Shown here: positions 1 to 8,370 of the stretch, piece by piece
How positions within the stretch are numbered: position 1 is the stretch's first letter
How the letters are laid out: every line of letters begins with the position of its first letter
Origin: Lentisphaerota bacterium
GTDB taxonomy: Bacteria > Verrucomicrobiota > Lentisphaeria > Oligosphaerales > Oligosphaeraceae
Reading direction: 5' to 3'
Assembly (NCBI GenBank): GCA_012800565.1
Contig: JAAZIZ010000093.1
Coordinates: forward strand, 1 to 30,671
Length of the DNA: 30,671 nt
Made by a program: the position numbers and the translations under genes
Notes under the pieces: model-generated
The model's input: only the letters and a program-made list of their open reading frames with translations
Told to the model about the DNA's origin: nothing
Database searches by the model: none

Positions 1-70
1 TCATTGCCAGCGGTCGAGCAATCGACTGGACAAAGAATTTTGCCTTTAAGTTAGGAGTATTGGACGTATG

Positions 71-219
71 GGACGTAGGGGACGTATGGGCAGGGGACGT
101 ATGGGCAGGGGACGTATGGGCAGGGGACGTATAGATGCGACAATGAGATAATGGGACAATGGGGGGTGATTTTAGCATACCAGTCCCATTGTCCCATTAT
201 TCATACGTCCCCTACGTCC
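71..219. repeat. Nested perfect inverted repeats upstream of bamA
   Basis: GGACGTAGGGGACGTATG at 71-88 is matched by its exact reverse complement at 202-219 (18 bp). Inside this, TAATGGGACAATGGG at 149-163 is matched by its reverse complement at 185-199 (15 bp). The arms are nested, so a single strand could fold into a two-stage hairpin. From 209 to about 237 the right side continues as 9-bp units of the form CCYNNNNGT. No U-tract follows, so a simple intrinsic terminator is unlikely. The rest of 1-387 holds no gene that I can support. Confidence 0.85.
78..132. repeat. 15-bp tandem repeat, about 3.7 copies
   Basis: The unit GGGGACGTATGGGCA occurs at 78-92, 93-107 and 108-122, with a partial copy at 123-132. 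Just upstream (62-88) the same GGGACGTA core repeats with a 9-bp period. The array lies in the non-coding space before bamA. The unit length is a multiple of three, so one frame stays open through it, but this is a by-product of the repeat and I do not read it as coding. Confidence 0.9.
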
Positions 220-378
220 TATGCGTCCTATATGTCCCATGCAATTCCCTGACCCTACTGCCCTGAGGTGATTTTTTGGGTCGCTGTATTGCAGTTCTTC
301 TTTTAGAGATTAAGTTATAGAGTTTTCAGAAGAGAATTATTATTGATTCAGATAATTTTGCCGAGGTCACGAAAACTT

Positions 379-385
379 GGAGAGG
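379..385 (+). promoter_or_regulatory. Ribosome binding site that sets the bamA start
   Basis: GGAGAGG lies just before the ATG at 388. The in-frame upstream ATG at 343 has no such motif, and using it would put 15 non-signal residues in front of an otherwise clean signal peptide. This favours 388 as the start. Confidence 0.7.
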
Positions 386-387
386 TC

Positions 388-2751
388 ATGAAAGAATCAT
401 TCGGTTTTATCCGTCAGCTGGCATTATTGGTGTTGCTGTTTTGCCTGGTCGCGGTCCAGGCGGCTGAAATTGGCCAGGTCACGGTTCGGGCGACTGGCGG
501 TCAGATTCTGCAGGATGCGCTGGAACAGCTGGTGTATGCGACTATCCGCTGCAAAGTCGGCGGGGAATTCAGTCCCAAGGTTTTGACGGAAGATATCGCG
601 GCGCTGTATGGCACCGGGCATTTTCGGGACATCCAGACCAGCTCCGAGACCGGTGCTGATGGAAAAGTGCAGGTACTGTTTATGGTGGTGCCGAAGAAGC
701 TCGTGACTGCGATTGAGATTGTCGGCAATAAGGCGTACAAGGACAGCTCGCTGCGGTATTTGCTCAAGCAGAAACTGGAAGTGCCCGCAGATGACAAGAT
801 TGTGGCTGCAGACTGCGCGGCAATTATGGAAAAGTACCGCTCCGGCGGATATCATGGCACCACAGTCAGCAGCAACTTCGAGGACAGTGCGGACGGCAGT
901 ACCTGCACCCTGACCTATGTTATCCAGGAGGCCGCCCGGGCCAAACTGCAGGGAGTGGTTTTTGACGGCAATACAGTGTTCGAGGACAGCGAAATCAAAA
1001 GCCAGCTGCTGACCAAACGGCAGTGGTGGCGCTATATCTTCCGCTTCGGCAATTATTTCAATGAACAGCTGCTGCATTATGACAAGAAAAAAATCAGCGA
1101 TTTGTATGCCACGCGCGGATATTTGGATTTTGCAGTCGAGGATGTCGAGCTGCGCTATGACGAGGAGCAGAAATGGGTTACCGTGGTGTTCAAGTTTTAC
1201 GAAGGCAAGCCCTATACTGTCGGCAAGATTGCGATTGAGGGAAACAGCCGCTTTACGGCTGAGGAACTGCTGAGCAAGACCACGCTTGCCAGCGGGCAGG
1301 TCTATGATTCGCGCCTTGAGAGCCAGGACATCACCGCAATGCGGCGGGAATATGAGGTGCTGGGTTACGGCGAGCTCAAATTCATCCCCCGGCATGACAG
1401 CGATCGTTCGACCCAGCTGGTCGACATCACTTACAAAGTAGTCGAGGGCACGCAGTCGCGCATCCGCGATATCGTGATCGTAGGCAATGAGGTCACCAAG
1501 AACAAAGTCATCCAGCGGGAACTGGCCATCCATGCCGACGACTATACCGACCTTTCCCGCATCAACCTCTCAAAACAACGCCTGCAGAACCTGGACTACT
1601 TCGAGAGCGTGGAGATGTATCCGATTGCCACCCCGGTGCCGGACTTGCGCGATTTGCGCATTGAGCTCAAAGAAAAAAGCACCGGAACCATGTCGCTGGG
1701 GGCGGGCTTCTCAAGCGAAGACTCGGTCATGGGATTCCTGGAATTCACCGAGACCAACTTTGACCTCGGGCGTCTGTTTGACTGGCCGCCCAAGGGCGGC
1801 GGGCAGCGTTTCCGGGCCTATCTGGGGATCGGTACCGATGTGCAGAATGTCAGCATCTCGTTCATCGAACCGGCATTTCTGGACCGGAATCTCGAACTGT
1901 CTAACGACCTGTTTCTGAACACCCGTTTTGAGGATGATTATGACGAACGCCATATCGGCGGCGCCGTGATGCTGAGCTGGCCTATTGCTTTCCGGTTGCC
2001 GGGAGTGGAGCAGGTGGAGTTCTGGCGCTTGGGACTGGGAGTGCGGATTGAGCATATCAGAATCTCGGATGTCGATGATCCCCGCTGGGACGACGATGAT
2101 GAGCATTACGACTACATCAATTACTGCCTTGAGGATGAGGAAGGAGGCGAATTCGCCAATCGCCTGATTCTGCGCCTGAGCCGCGATACCCGGGATCAGT
2201 TCCGCTTCCCCACCCGTGGCTCCAGGATATCACTGGAAACGGAATTCGTGACTTCCGCCCTGGGTAGCTACAGCAACTACTTCCGTTTCCATGCCGGCGG
2301 CATCAAGTATGTGCCGGTAGTGCAGGATTTCGTCCTCAAAATGAGTCTGGACGGCTGGGCGGCTTCGCACCTGAGCGGTGATGACATCAAAATCTTCGAC
2401 CGCTACTTCGGCGGCGGTTACGGCACCATCCGCGGCTTTAAGCGCCGCGATGTCAGCCCGGTCAACTACAACGAGAATCCTATCGGCGGTCTGACCATGC
2501 TGATGGCTTCGGTGGAATTGATCAAGCCCGTCAAAGACTTTATGTTCGTGAGTCTCTTTACCGATATCGGCAATACCTGGTGGGACAGCTTTGATGCTGA
2601 CTTGGGCGAATTGAATATGAGCATCGGCGTCGGGGTGCAGTTCAAAGCCGTGCCTATTCGCCTGGATTACGGGTACCCGGTGAAGACTTCCGGAGAATAC
2701 CTGGACGGCAAGAGTGGACGCTTTCATTTCAACATCGGCATTTCTTACTGA
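388..2751 (+). CDS. bamA: Outer membrane protein assembly factor BamA (Omp85)
   Basis: BamA folds and inserts beta-barrel proteins into the outer membrane. With the ATG at 388 the protein has 787 residues, close to the usual size. A signal peptide covers residues 1-25, with cleavage likely after AVQA. Five POTRA-like repeats follow at about 26-104, 105-183, 184-275, 275-355 and 356-431; several show the typical I-x-G-N-x-x-F/V strand-turn (EIVGNKAY, IEGNSRF, IVGNEV). The C-terminal barrel (about 432-787) contains IRGF at 681-684, the position of the conserved VRGF/IRGF motif of loop 6, and ends in an aromatic residue (FNIGISY). The gene is followed after 47 bp by an LptF/G permease, consistent with an envelope biogenesis cluster. 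Family assignment is firm. Confidence 0.96.
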   Translation: MKESFGFIRQLALLVLLFCLVAVQAAEIGQVTVRATGGQILQDALEQLVYATIRCKVGGEFSPKVLTEDIAALYGTGHFRDIQTSSETGADGKVQVLFMVVPKKLVTAIEIVGNKAYKDSSLRYLLKQKLEVPADDKIVAADCAAIMEKYRSGGYHGTTVSSNFEDSADGSTCTLTYVIQEAARAKLQGVVFDGNTVFEDSEIKSQLLTKRQWWRYIFRFGNYFNEQLLHYDKKKISDLYATRGYLDFAVEDVELRYDEEQKWVTVVFKFYEGKPYTVGKIAIEGNSRFTAEELLSKTTLASGQVYDSRLESQDITAMRREYEVLGYGELKFIPRHDSDRSTQLVDITYKVVEGTQSRIRDIVIVGNEVTKNKVIQRELAIHADDYTDLSRINLSKQRLQNLDYFESVEMYPIATPVPDLRDLRIELKEKSTGTMSLGAGFSSEDSVMGFLEFTETNFDLGRLFDWPPKGGGQRFRAYLGIGTDVQNVSISFIEPAFLDRNLELSNDLFLNTRFEDDYDERHIGGAVMLSWPIAFRLPGVEQVEFWRLGLGVRIEHIRISDVDDPRWDDDDEHYDYINYCLEDEEGGEFANRLILRLSRDTRDQFRFPTRGSRISLETEFVTSALGSYSNYFRFHAGGIKYVPVVQDFVLKMSLDGWAASHLSGDDIKIFDRYFGGGYGTIRGFKRRDVSPVNYNENPIGGLTMLMASVELIKPVKDFMFVSLFTDIGNTWWDSFDADLGELNMSIGVGVQFKAVPIRLDYGYPVKTSGEYLDGKSGRFHFNIGISY

Positions 2752-2798
2752 GGAATGGTGGCTGTCCCAGCAGAACCTGCCCAGCCGCCGCTGCAGGC

Positions 2799-3905
2799 GT
2801 GAAAATATTCAACTGGTACATCACTAAAAATGTGCTGCTGAATCTCGGCCTGGCCTTGCTGATACTGGTCTTCGTGATGCTCAGCGCGCATTTTTTCCGG
2901 GCTTTCGATATGCTGGCCCGCGGGGTGTCGCCGTTGCTGCTGGCGAAGATGCTGCTGTATCTGCTCCCGGATGTGCTGCGTTTCGCGTTGCCCTTGTCGA
3001 TGCTGATTGCCAGCGTGCTGGTCTTCAGCCGGATGTCAGCAGACAATGAAATCTGTGCCCTGAAAGCGAGCGGCGTCAGCCTGTGGCAGACCATCTCGCC
3101 TTGCCTGTTTTTGAGCGGGCTGCTGAGCCTGGGCGGGTTTTATCTTTCCTTGTCGCTGGCTCCGGACTGCCGCTATCTGGCCCAGCAGCTGCAGTGGGAG
3201 GCATTGACCAGCAGCCCGCTGGCACTGCTGGAACCCGGCAGCGCCCTGCAGCTCTCGGAACGCAGCCGGCTGCAGATTGGCCGCAAAGTCGGGAACCTCC
3301 TCTATGAGGTGCAGTTCTTTGAGACTGATGCGGCGGGTGCCAAGCTGCGCGATGTGACGGCCCGCAGCGGCGTGATCGTCAACAACCAGGAAACCCGCAG
3401 CCTGGAGCTGGTGCTGAAGGATTTCACCTTGTCAGAATACCTGCTGGGCCAGCCGGTGCAGACTGAGGCAGTGCAGCCTTTTCTGCATTCCGAGACCATG
3501 ATCATACCCCTGGAGTATGGAGCGGCGCAGGAACGCAAGCCCTTGAAGCGAAAATTAAAGCTGATGAACGCCAAGACGCTTTTTGCCGACATGGGGATGC
3601 AGGAAGCCGAGGGCGGCAATCTTTCTGAACATTGGGTGGAACTGCACTACCGCTTCGTGCTGGCCATGTCGCCTTTCGCCTTTATGATTATGGGCATTCC
3701 TTTCGGTATCCGCAACCGGCGCAGCGAGAGCTCATCGGGGCTGCTGGTCTGCGTGCTGCTGGCACTGTTTTTTTATGGCTTTCTGCTGCTGGGGCGGAGC
3801 CTCAAAGAACACGCCGGTCTGCATCCCGAACTGATCCTCTGGATTCCCAACCTCCTCTACCAAATTGGCGGGCTGATTATTATCCGTAAAATCGGCCGGC
3901 ATTGA
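2799..3905 (+). CDS. LptF/LptG (YjgP/YjgQ) family permease
   Basis: This family forms the inner-membrane permease of the Lpt ABC exporter, which extracts lipopolysaccharide for transport to the outer membrane. The start is GTG at 2799, giving 368 residues. The topology fits the family: three N-terminal membrane segments at about 11-33, 62-79 and 102-121, a soluble periplasmic beta-jellyroll-like region at about 125-275, then three more segments near 282-300, 313-333 and 344-365. The stretch between segments 2 and 3 (SRMSADNEICALKASGVS) resembles the coupling-helix region with the usual E-ALKASG pattern. LptF and LptG normally work as a heterodimer; only one is here, so the partner must lie elsewhere. 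I cannot tell from sequence alone which of the two this is. Confidence 0.9.
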   Translation: MKIFNWYITKNVLLNLGLALLILVFVMLSAHFFRAFDMLARGVSPLLLAKMLLYLLPDVLRFALPLSMLIASVLVFSRMSADNEICALKASGVSLWQTISPCLFLSGLLSLGGFYLSLSLAPDCRYLAQQLQWEALTSSPLALLEPGSALQLSERSRLQIGRKVGNLLYEVQFFETDAAGAKLRDVTARSGVIVNNQETRSLELVLKDFTLSEYLLGQPVQTEAVQPFLHSETMIIPLEYGAAQERKPLKRKLKLMNAKTLFADMGMQEAEGGNLSEHWVELHYRFVLAMSPFAFMIMGIPFGIRNRRSESSSGLLVCVLLALFFYGFLLLGRSLKEHAGLHPELILWIPNLLYQIGGLIIIRKIGRH

Positions 3906-3970
3906 TCCGGCACGGAGCGCTTACCCCGGCGGCTGCTCTTGTTCCACTGCCTCATCATTTGAAATAAGCA

Positions 3971-5782
3971 ATGACTGTACCACTTCCACAGATTCGCAAT
4001 TTTTCCATTATCGCTCATATCGACCACGGGAAATCCACCTTGGCCGACAGGTTCCTGCTGCATACCAAAACCATTGAGACCAGGGTATTTCATGACCAGG
4101 TGCTGGATGCCATGGACCTTGAGAAAGAACGTGGCATCACCATCAAGTCGCACCCGGTCCGGATGCTCTTCCCCTCCAAAAATGGGCAGCAGTATATTTT
4201 CAATTTGATTGATACTCCCGGGCATGTCGATTTCAGCTATGAGGTCAGCCGCAGTCTTGCGGCCTGCGAGGGCGCGCTGCTGGTGATCGATGCTGCTCAG
4301 GGCGTCCAGGCCCAGACCATGGCCAATGTGAATTTGGCCATCCGCCAGCACCTGACCATCATCCCGGTCATCAACAAGATCGATCTGCCGGCCGCCAATA
4401 TAGAGATGTGCCTGGAACAGCTGGAAGAACTACTGGCCATACCCAGAGAAGAGGCACTGCTGGTCTCGGCCAAGGCCGACCTGGGCATTGAGGAATTGCT
4501 TGAGGCAGTGGTGGAAAGAATCCCACCGCCCCAGACCGACCCCGAGGCGCCGCTGCAGGCTCTGGTCTTCGATTCGGTCTTCGATGTTTATCGCGGGGTG
4601 GTGGCGTATCTGCGGGTGATGCACGGCTGCTGCCAGCCACGGGACATGGTCAGGCTGTTCAGCTCTCAGCTCAGCACCGAGATCAAGGAAGTCGGCTTCT
4701 TCGGCCCGGATATGCGGGCCGACACGCAGTTGTCAGCCGGCCAGGTCGGTTACATCATCACGACCATCAAATCTCCGCATGACATCAAGGTCGGTGACAC
4801 CATCACCCTGGAAAACAATCCTTGTTCCGCGCCTCTGCCCGGTTTCCAGCATCTCAGCCCGATGGTTTTCAGCGGCATCTATCCGATAGACACTGCCGAT
4901 TACGAGGCCCTGAAAGTAAATATTGCCAAGCTGCGCCTGAATGACAGCGCATTCGTGGCCCAGCCCGAGAGCTCAGTGGCCTTGGGGGCAGGCTTCCGCT
5001 GCGGTTTCCTGGGGCTGCTGCACATGGAGATTGTACAGGAGCGCCTGCAGCGGGAATACAATATGGATATCCTGCTGACTTACCCCAGTGTCATTTATCG
5101 CGTTTTTTTGCGCGATGGCACTATGAAAGAAGTGGACAACCCGCTGTACATGCCTGATCCCAGCGCCATCAACCATGTCGAGGAGCCGATGATCAAGGCC
5201 CAGATCATCTCTCCCTCAGCCTACCTGGGGGCAATTATGAATCTGGTGCTGGAAAAGCGCGGCCTGTGCCTGAAGACCGATAACGTGGACCAGTTGCATG
5301 TGATGGTGACGGCCAGAATGCCTCTGCACGAAATCGTTCTAGATTTCTACGACAAGCTCAAGACTGTGACCCGCGGCTATGGCAGTATGGATTATGAGCC
5401 TGACGGTTACCAGGCCGGGCCGATGGTCAAGCTCGATATCCTGGTCAATGGCGAACCGGTAGATGCTTTCGCTTCCATCGCCCATGCCGACCGGGCGGTG
5501 GCCCGGGCCCGGATGATCTGCGAACGTCTGCGGGAAGCCATCCCCCCTCAGATGTTCAAAGTGGCCATTCAAGGTGCCACCGGGGGCAAAATCATTCCCC
5601 GCGAAGACGTGCGTCAATATCGCAAGAATGTGCTGGCCAAATGCTACGGTGGCGATATTACCCGCAAGCGCAAGTTGCTGGACAAACAGAAGGAAGGCAA
5701 GAAGCGCATGAAGGAAGTCGGCAACGTCAATATCCCGCAGGAAGCTTTCGTGGCGGTGCTGCGGGCCAGCAATTCTGATTGA
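3971..5782 (+). CDS. lepA: Elongation factor 4 (LepA), translational GTPase
   Basis: LepA is a ribosome-associated GTPase linked to back-translocation and initiation or biogenesis phenotypes. The 603-residue length is standard. The G-domain motifs are all present: AHIDHGKS (15-22), GITIKS (55-60), DTPGHVDF (81-88) and NKID (135-138). The LepA-specific C-terminal domain is intact (FKVAIQGATGGKIIPRE, then KRKLLDKQKEGKKRMK). It lies 65 bp after the LptF/G gene and 61 bp before lepB. The lepA-lepB pairing matches the classical operon known in Escherichia coli. Confidence 0.98.
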   Translation: MTVPLPQIRNFSIIAHIDHGKSTLADRFLLHTKTIETRVFHDQVLDAMDLEKERGITIKSHPVRMLFPSKNGQQYIFNLIDTPGHVDFSYEVSRSLAACEGALLVIDAAQGVQAQTMANVNLAIRQHLTIIPVINKIDLPAANIEMCLEQLEELLAIPREEALLVSAKADLGIEELLEAVVERIPPPQTDPEAPLQALVFDSVFDVYRGVVAYLRVMHGCCQPRDMVRLFSSQLSTEIKEVGFFGPDMRADTQLSAGQVGYIITTIKSPHDIKVGDTITLENNPCSAPLPGFQHLSPMVFSGIYPIDTADYEALKVNIAKLRLNDSAFVAQPESSVALGAGFRCGFLGLLHMEIVQERLQREYNMDILLTYPSVIYRVFLRDGTMKEVDNPLYMPDPSAINHVEEPMIKAQIISPSAYLGAIMNLVLEKRGLCLKTDNVDQLHVMVTARMPLHEIVLDFYDKLKTVTRGYGSMDYEPDGYQAGPMVKLDILVNGEPVDAFASIAHADRAVARARMICERLREAIPPQMFKVAIQGATGGKIIPREDVRQYRKNVLAKCYGGDITRKRKLLDKQKEGKKRMKEVGNVNIPQEAFVAVLRASNSD

Positions 5783-5843
5783 GGTGCCTCTGCTGAAAAA
5801 CACTCACTGGCAGCTTCTGCCATAGCTATGCATTGCGGTAAAT

Positions 5844-7142
5844 ATGCCTATCTGGATAATTGTCATACTGGACCTGGTGATATTTTACTTCTTCTTCGGT
5901 AACTATGTCACCGGAATGTTGCGCAGCCGGAAAATGGCCTTGTTTGCCAGTTTGCGTGACTATGAGAAGCATTTCCGCCGGCTGCTGATCAGAGATGAAG
6001 ACATCCTGCCTCCCCGGCAAGTGACCGCCTTGCGGGAGGCAATCGCAGAACTGCAGGAGGTCCGCCGGGGTAAAGACAGTGCCGCAGCAGAAAAATGCCG
6101 GAAGAAATACCAGCAGGGGGCAGTCGCGAATCTGCCCCCGCCGCCGAGCTGCCGCTGGATACGCGATAATCTGGAAATACTGGTGGTGGCCCTGGGCCTG
6201 GCATTCGGTGTCCGTTCGCTGTATATACAGCCATTTAAAATTCCCACCGGCAGCATGCAGCCCACGCTTTTTGGCATCCATTTTCAGCCGGCAGAAGCCC
6301 CCTATACCGGCAATAAGGTGCAGAGATTCTTTTCCTTTCTGAACTACTCCCGCCGTCATCTTGATATCGTGGCCCAGAGCCCCGGCAGCGTGGATTTTTA
6401 CGGTATCAGGCCAGTGCCTTCCTGGCCATTCTTCCCCAAATCCGAAGTCCAGGTCGGCAACCAGAGTTTCCAGGTACCGGGAGCGCCGCTGGATATTCAG
6501 AAGGCCCTCTATGAACAATACGGGCAATTCCGCCAGAGCCTCAATTTCCGTACCGGGGATATCGTGCTGCGGGGCGCTCTGGAATCGGGCGATCACCTGT
6601 TTGTCAACCGCCTGAGCCTCTGTTTCAAGGAGCCGCGGCGCGGCGACGTGATGGTCTTCGTCACCGATGGACTGTACAATCCCGGCGGACAGCCTTTCGG
6701 GGGCCGCTACTATATCAAACGCCTGGTAGGACTGCCTAACGATGAATTGCTGATCCGAGACCACAAGCTGTATGTGAAAGCACCCGGAGAGAGCGAATTC
6801 CGCCTGCTTGATGAACAAGACGACCCCGGTTTCGCACGCATCCATAGCTTCCAGGGCGGTTACCACGGCTATGCTCATGCTCCCGGGGCGAAATACCTGC
6901 GCAGCAACAACGACAGCTTCAAAGTCCCCCAGGGACAGTATTTCATGCTGGGGGACAATTCCGAAAACAGCCTGGACAGCCGCTATTGGGGCACCGTTCC
7001 GCGCGAAAATCTGGTCGGCACGGCTTTGCTGGTCTGGTGGCCGTTTTCCCGGCGCTGGGGCAGCGTCGATCGGGTGGAGCCATTGCCATATTCCACCCCG
7101 CCCAATATGCCGGCCATCAAACATTCGCCTCAGGCCGACTGA
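5844..7142 (+). CDS. lepB: Signal peptidase I with enlarged N-terminus and insert
   Basis: This membrane serine protease removes signal peptides from exported proteins. The 432 residues are long for the family. A first hydrophobic segment spans about residues 3-20; a charged, probably cytoplasmic stretch runs to about 105; a second segment (about 110-124) leads into box B, PTGSMQPT, with the catalytic Ser137. The general-base Lys292 lies in RYYIKRLVGLPND (box D) and box E is GDNSENSLDSRYWG (370-383). The Ser-Lys spacing of 155 residues is about 100 more than in E. coli LepB, because of an insert at roughly 145-235. The catalytic dyad is intact, so the enzyme should be active. No clear Shine-Dalgarno sequence precedes the ATG. 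The gene is probably co-transcribed with lepA. Confidence 0.95.
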   Translation: MPIWIIVILDLVIFYFFFGNYVTGMLRSRKMALFASLRDYEKHFRRLLIRDEDILPPRQVTALREAIAELQEVRRGKDSAAAEKCRKKYQQGAVANLPPPPSCRWIRDNLEILVVALGLAFGVRSLYIQPFKIPTGSMQPTLFGIHFQPAEAPYTGNKVQRFFSFLNYSRRHLDIVAQSPGSVDFYGIRPVPSWPFFPKSEVQVGNQSFQVPGAPLDIQKALYEQYGQFRQSLNFRTGDIVLRGALESGDHLFVNRLSLCFKEPRRGDVMVFVTDGLYNPGGQPFGGRYYIKRLVGLPNDELLIRDHKLYVKAPGESEFRLLDEQDDPGFARIHSFQGGYHGYAHAPGAKYLRSNNDSFKVPQGQYFMLGDNSENSLDSRYWGTVPRENLVGTALLVWWPFSRRWGSVDRVEPLPYSTPPNMPAIKHSPQAD

Positions 7143-7212
7143 ACCGCCGGTGATGCGGCAGCAGATGAACATTTTTCCTGTTGATAATAATATGTGTACA
7201 AGCTAAACTTAC

Positions 7213-7218
7213 AAGGAG
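7213..7218 (+). promoter_or_regulatory. Strong RBS for the dehydrogenase gene
   Basis: AAGGAG lies 6 nt before the ATG at 7225. It favours that codon over the TTG at 7222. Confidence 0.75.
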
Positions 7219-7224
7219 CGATTG

Positions 7225-8268
7225 ATGGACACACGCTTGATTGCGGTGATTGATGCCTCTGGTGCAGTTCTGGCCCGCGAGGAGCAGCTGCCTGAATTGA
7301 AGGATAACGAAGTACTGATCAAGGTCAAATCGTCGTTGATCAGCCCCGGGACGGAAATGAATGCTGTGCGGGTGCGGCGGGAGAAGCCCGAACCCGAGGC
7401 CAAGGATATTTATTTCGGCTACGCCAATGCCGGCGAGATCATCGCGGTGAAAGGTGATGTGAAAGATTTGCGGGTCGGCATGCGGGTGGCCGCTATGGGC
7501 GGCGGTGCCAAGCATACCAATTACGCCTGTGTGCCGGTGAATCTGGTCGTGCCGATTCCTGACAACCTCAGTTATGAGCAGGCAACTTTCGCCTGCCTGG
7601 GGGCGACATCCCTGCAGGCGATTCAGCGTACCGAAGCGCAACTGGGCGAGTACGGCGTGGTGATGGGCCTGGGGATTGTGGGCAATCTGCTCGGCCAGCT
7701 GGGCCAGCTGGCCGGCGTCAGAATGCTGGGCTGGGAAGGATATGAGAACCGTATCGCCATGGCCCACGCTTGCGGCATTACCCATACCGTCAACTTCAAG
7801 ACCTCTGACCCGGTTGCAGTCACCAAGGCCTTCGCCGCACCCTACGGTCTGGATTTCGCAGCGCTGGCCTTTGGCGGAGACGCTACCAAGCCCTTGCAGC
7901 AAGTGATGAAATGCATGAAAATCTCTGCTGATGGACACGCGATGGGAAATATTATCCTGATCGGCGGCTGCACGGTCGAGATCGGCGGCGGTGCAGCGTC
8001 CGGGAACCTGAATTTCATGGCCTCTTCCCGTACCGGAGCCGGCTACCATGACGAAGCCTGGGAATACGGCCGCGACTATCCCAATGCTTTCGTAAAATTC
8101 ACCACCCAGCGCAATCTGCGCGAAATCGTGCGGCTGATGGCAGAGAAGCGCCTGCTGGTGGAGCCGATGATCACTCACCGTCTGCCCCTGACCGAAGTCG
8201 GCAAGGCAGCTGACTTGCTGATCAATCATCCCGACCAGGCCATGGGCATCTGCCTGAAAATGCAGTAA
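7225..8268 (+). CDS. Medium-chain dehydrogenase/reductase lacking zinc ligands
   Basis: The 347-residue protein has the two-domain MDR fold. The N-terminal GroES-like part contains VLIKVKSSLISPGTE at about 30-44, where zinc alcohol dehydrogenases have the catalytic Cys (CGTD); here the position is Ser-Pro-Gly-Thr-Glu, so the catalytic zinc site is missing. The cysteine-rich structural zinc lobe is also absent. The Rossmann fingerprint is GLGIVG (148-153). The pattern SPGTE...VG.RV resembles the zinc-less branch that includes bacteriochlorophyllide-type and sugar or polyol dehydrogenase-like proteins. The substrate is unknown. It heads a same-strand set with an enolase-superfamily enzyme and an amidohydrolase, which points to catabolism of a small polyhydroxy acid or sugar (inference). 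Confidence 0.85.
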   Translation: MDTRLIAVIDASGAVLAREEQLPELKDNEVLIKVKSSLISPGTEMNAVRVRREKPEPEAKDIYFGYANAGEIIAVKGDVKDLRVGMRVAAMGGGAKHTNYACVPVNLVVPIPDNLSYEQATFACLGATSLQAIQRTEAQLGEYGVVMGLGIVGNLLGQLGQLAGVRMLGWEGYENRIAMAHACGITHTVNFKTSDPVAVTKAFAAPYGLDFAALAFGGDATKPLQQVMKCMKISADGHAMGNIILIGGCTVEIGGGAASGNLNFMASSRTGAGYHDEAWEYGRDYPNAFVKFTTQRNLREIVRLMAEKRLLVEPMITHRLPLTEVGKAADLLINHPDQAMGICLKMQ

Positions 8269-8356
8269 ACCGCCGCAGCTCTGCCTGCGAACATACACCC
8301 GTTGCCGTCAGGAGGCCGCCTCTGGCCGCCTAGCAGGCGCGAGCCACATCATTTCC

Positions 8357-8363
8357 GGGAGGA
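8357..8363 (+). promoter_or_regulatory. RBS that sets the enolase-superfamily start
   Basis: GGGAGGA lies 7 nt before the ATG at 8371. This rejects the longer open frame from 8302, which would add 23 residues with no family similarity. Confidence 0.75.
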
Positions 8364-8370
8364 TAAGATT

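Noticed and set aside
3..134. Frame 3 is open from the left edge to TAG at 132-134 and could be the tail of an upstream gene.
   Set aside because: Its last two thirds are repeat sequence translated into GDVWA-type repeats, and the first 17 codons are too few to recognise a family.
289..317. Promoter for bamA with TTGCAG and a downstream TA-rich hexamer.
   Set aside because: With normal spacing the -10 is only a half match; other AT-rich candidates lack a -35.
424..1533. Long minus-strand ORF of 369 codons antisense to bamA.
   Set aside because: It is a shadow of the GC-rich bamA frame with no domain, and bamA itself is firmly identified.
7181..7209. Promoter TTGATA - 17 bp - TAAACT before the dehydrogenase gene.
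   Set aside because: Its start site would fall inside the ribosome binding site at 7213-7218, leaving no usable leader; the -10 is also weak.
8327..8339. CGCCT-AGC-AGGCG hairpin between the dehydrogenase and enolase-type genes as a terminator.
   Set aside because: The stem is only 5 bp with no T-run; it does not separate the genes convincingly.
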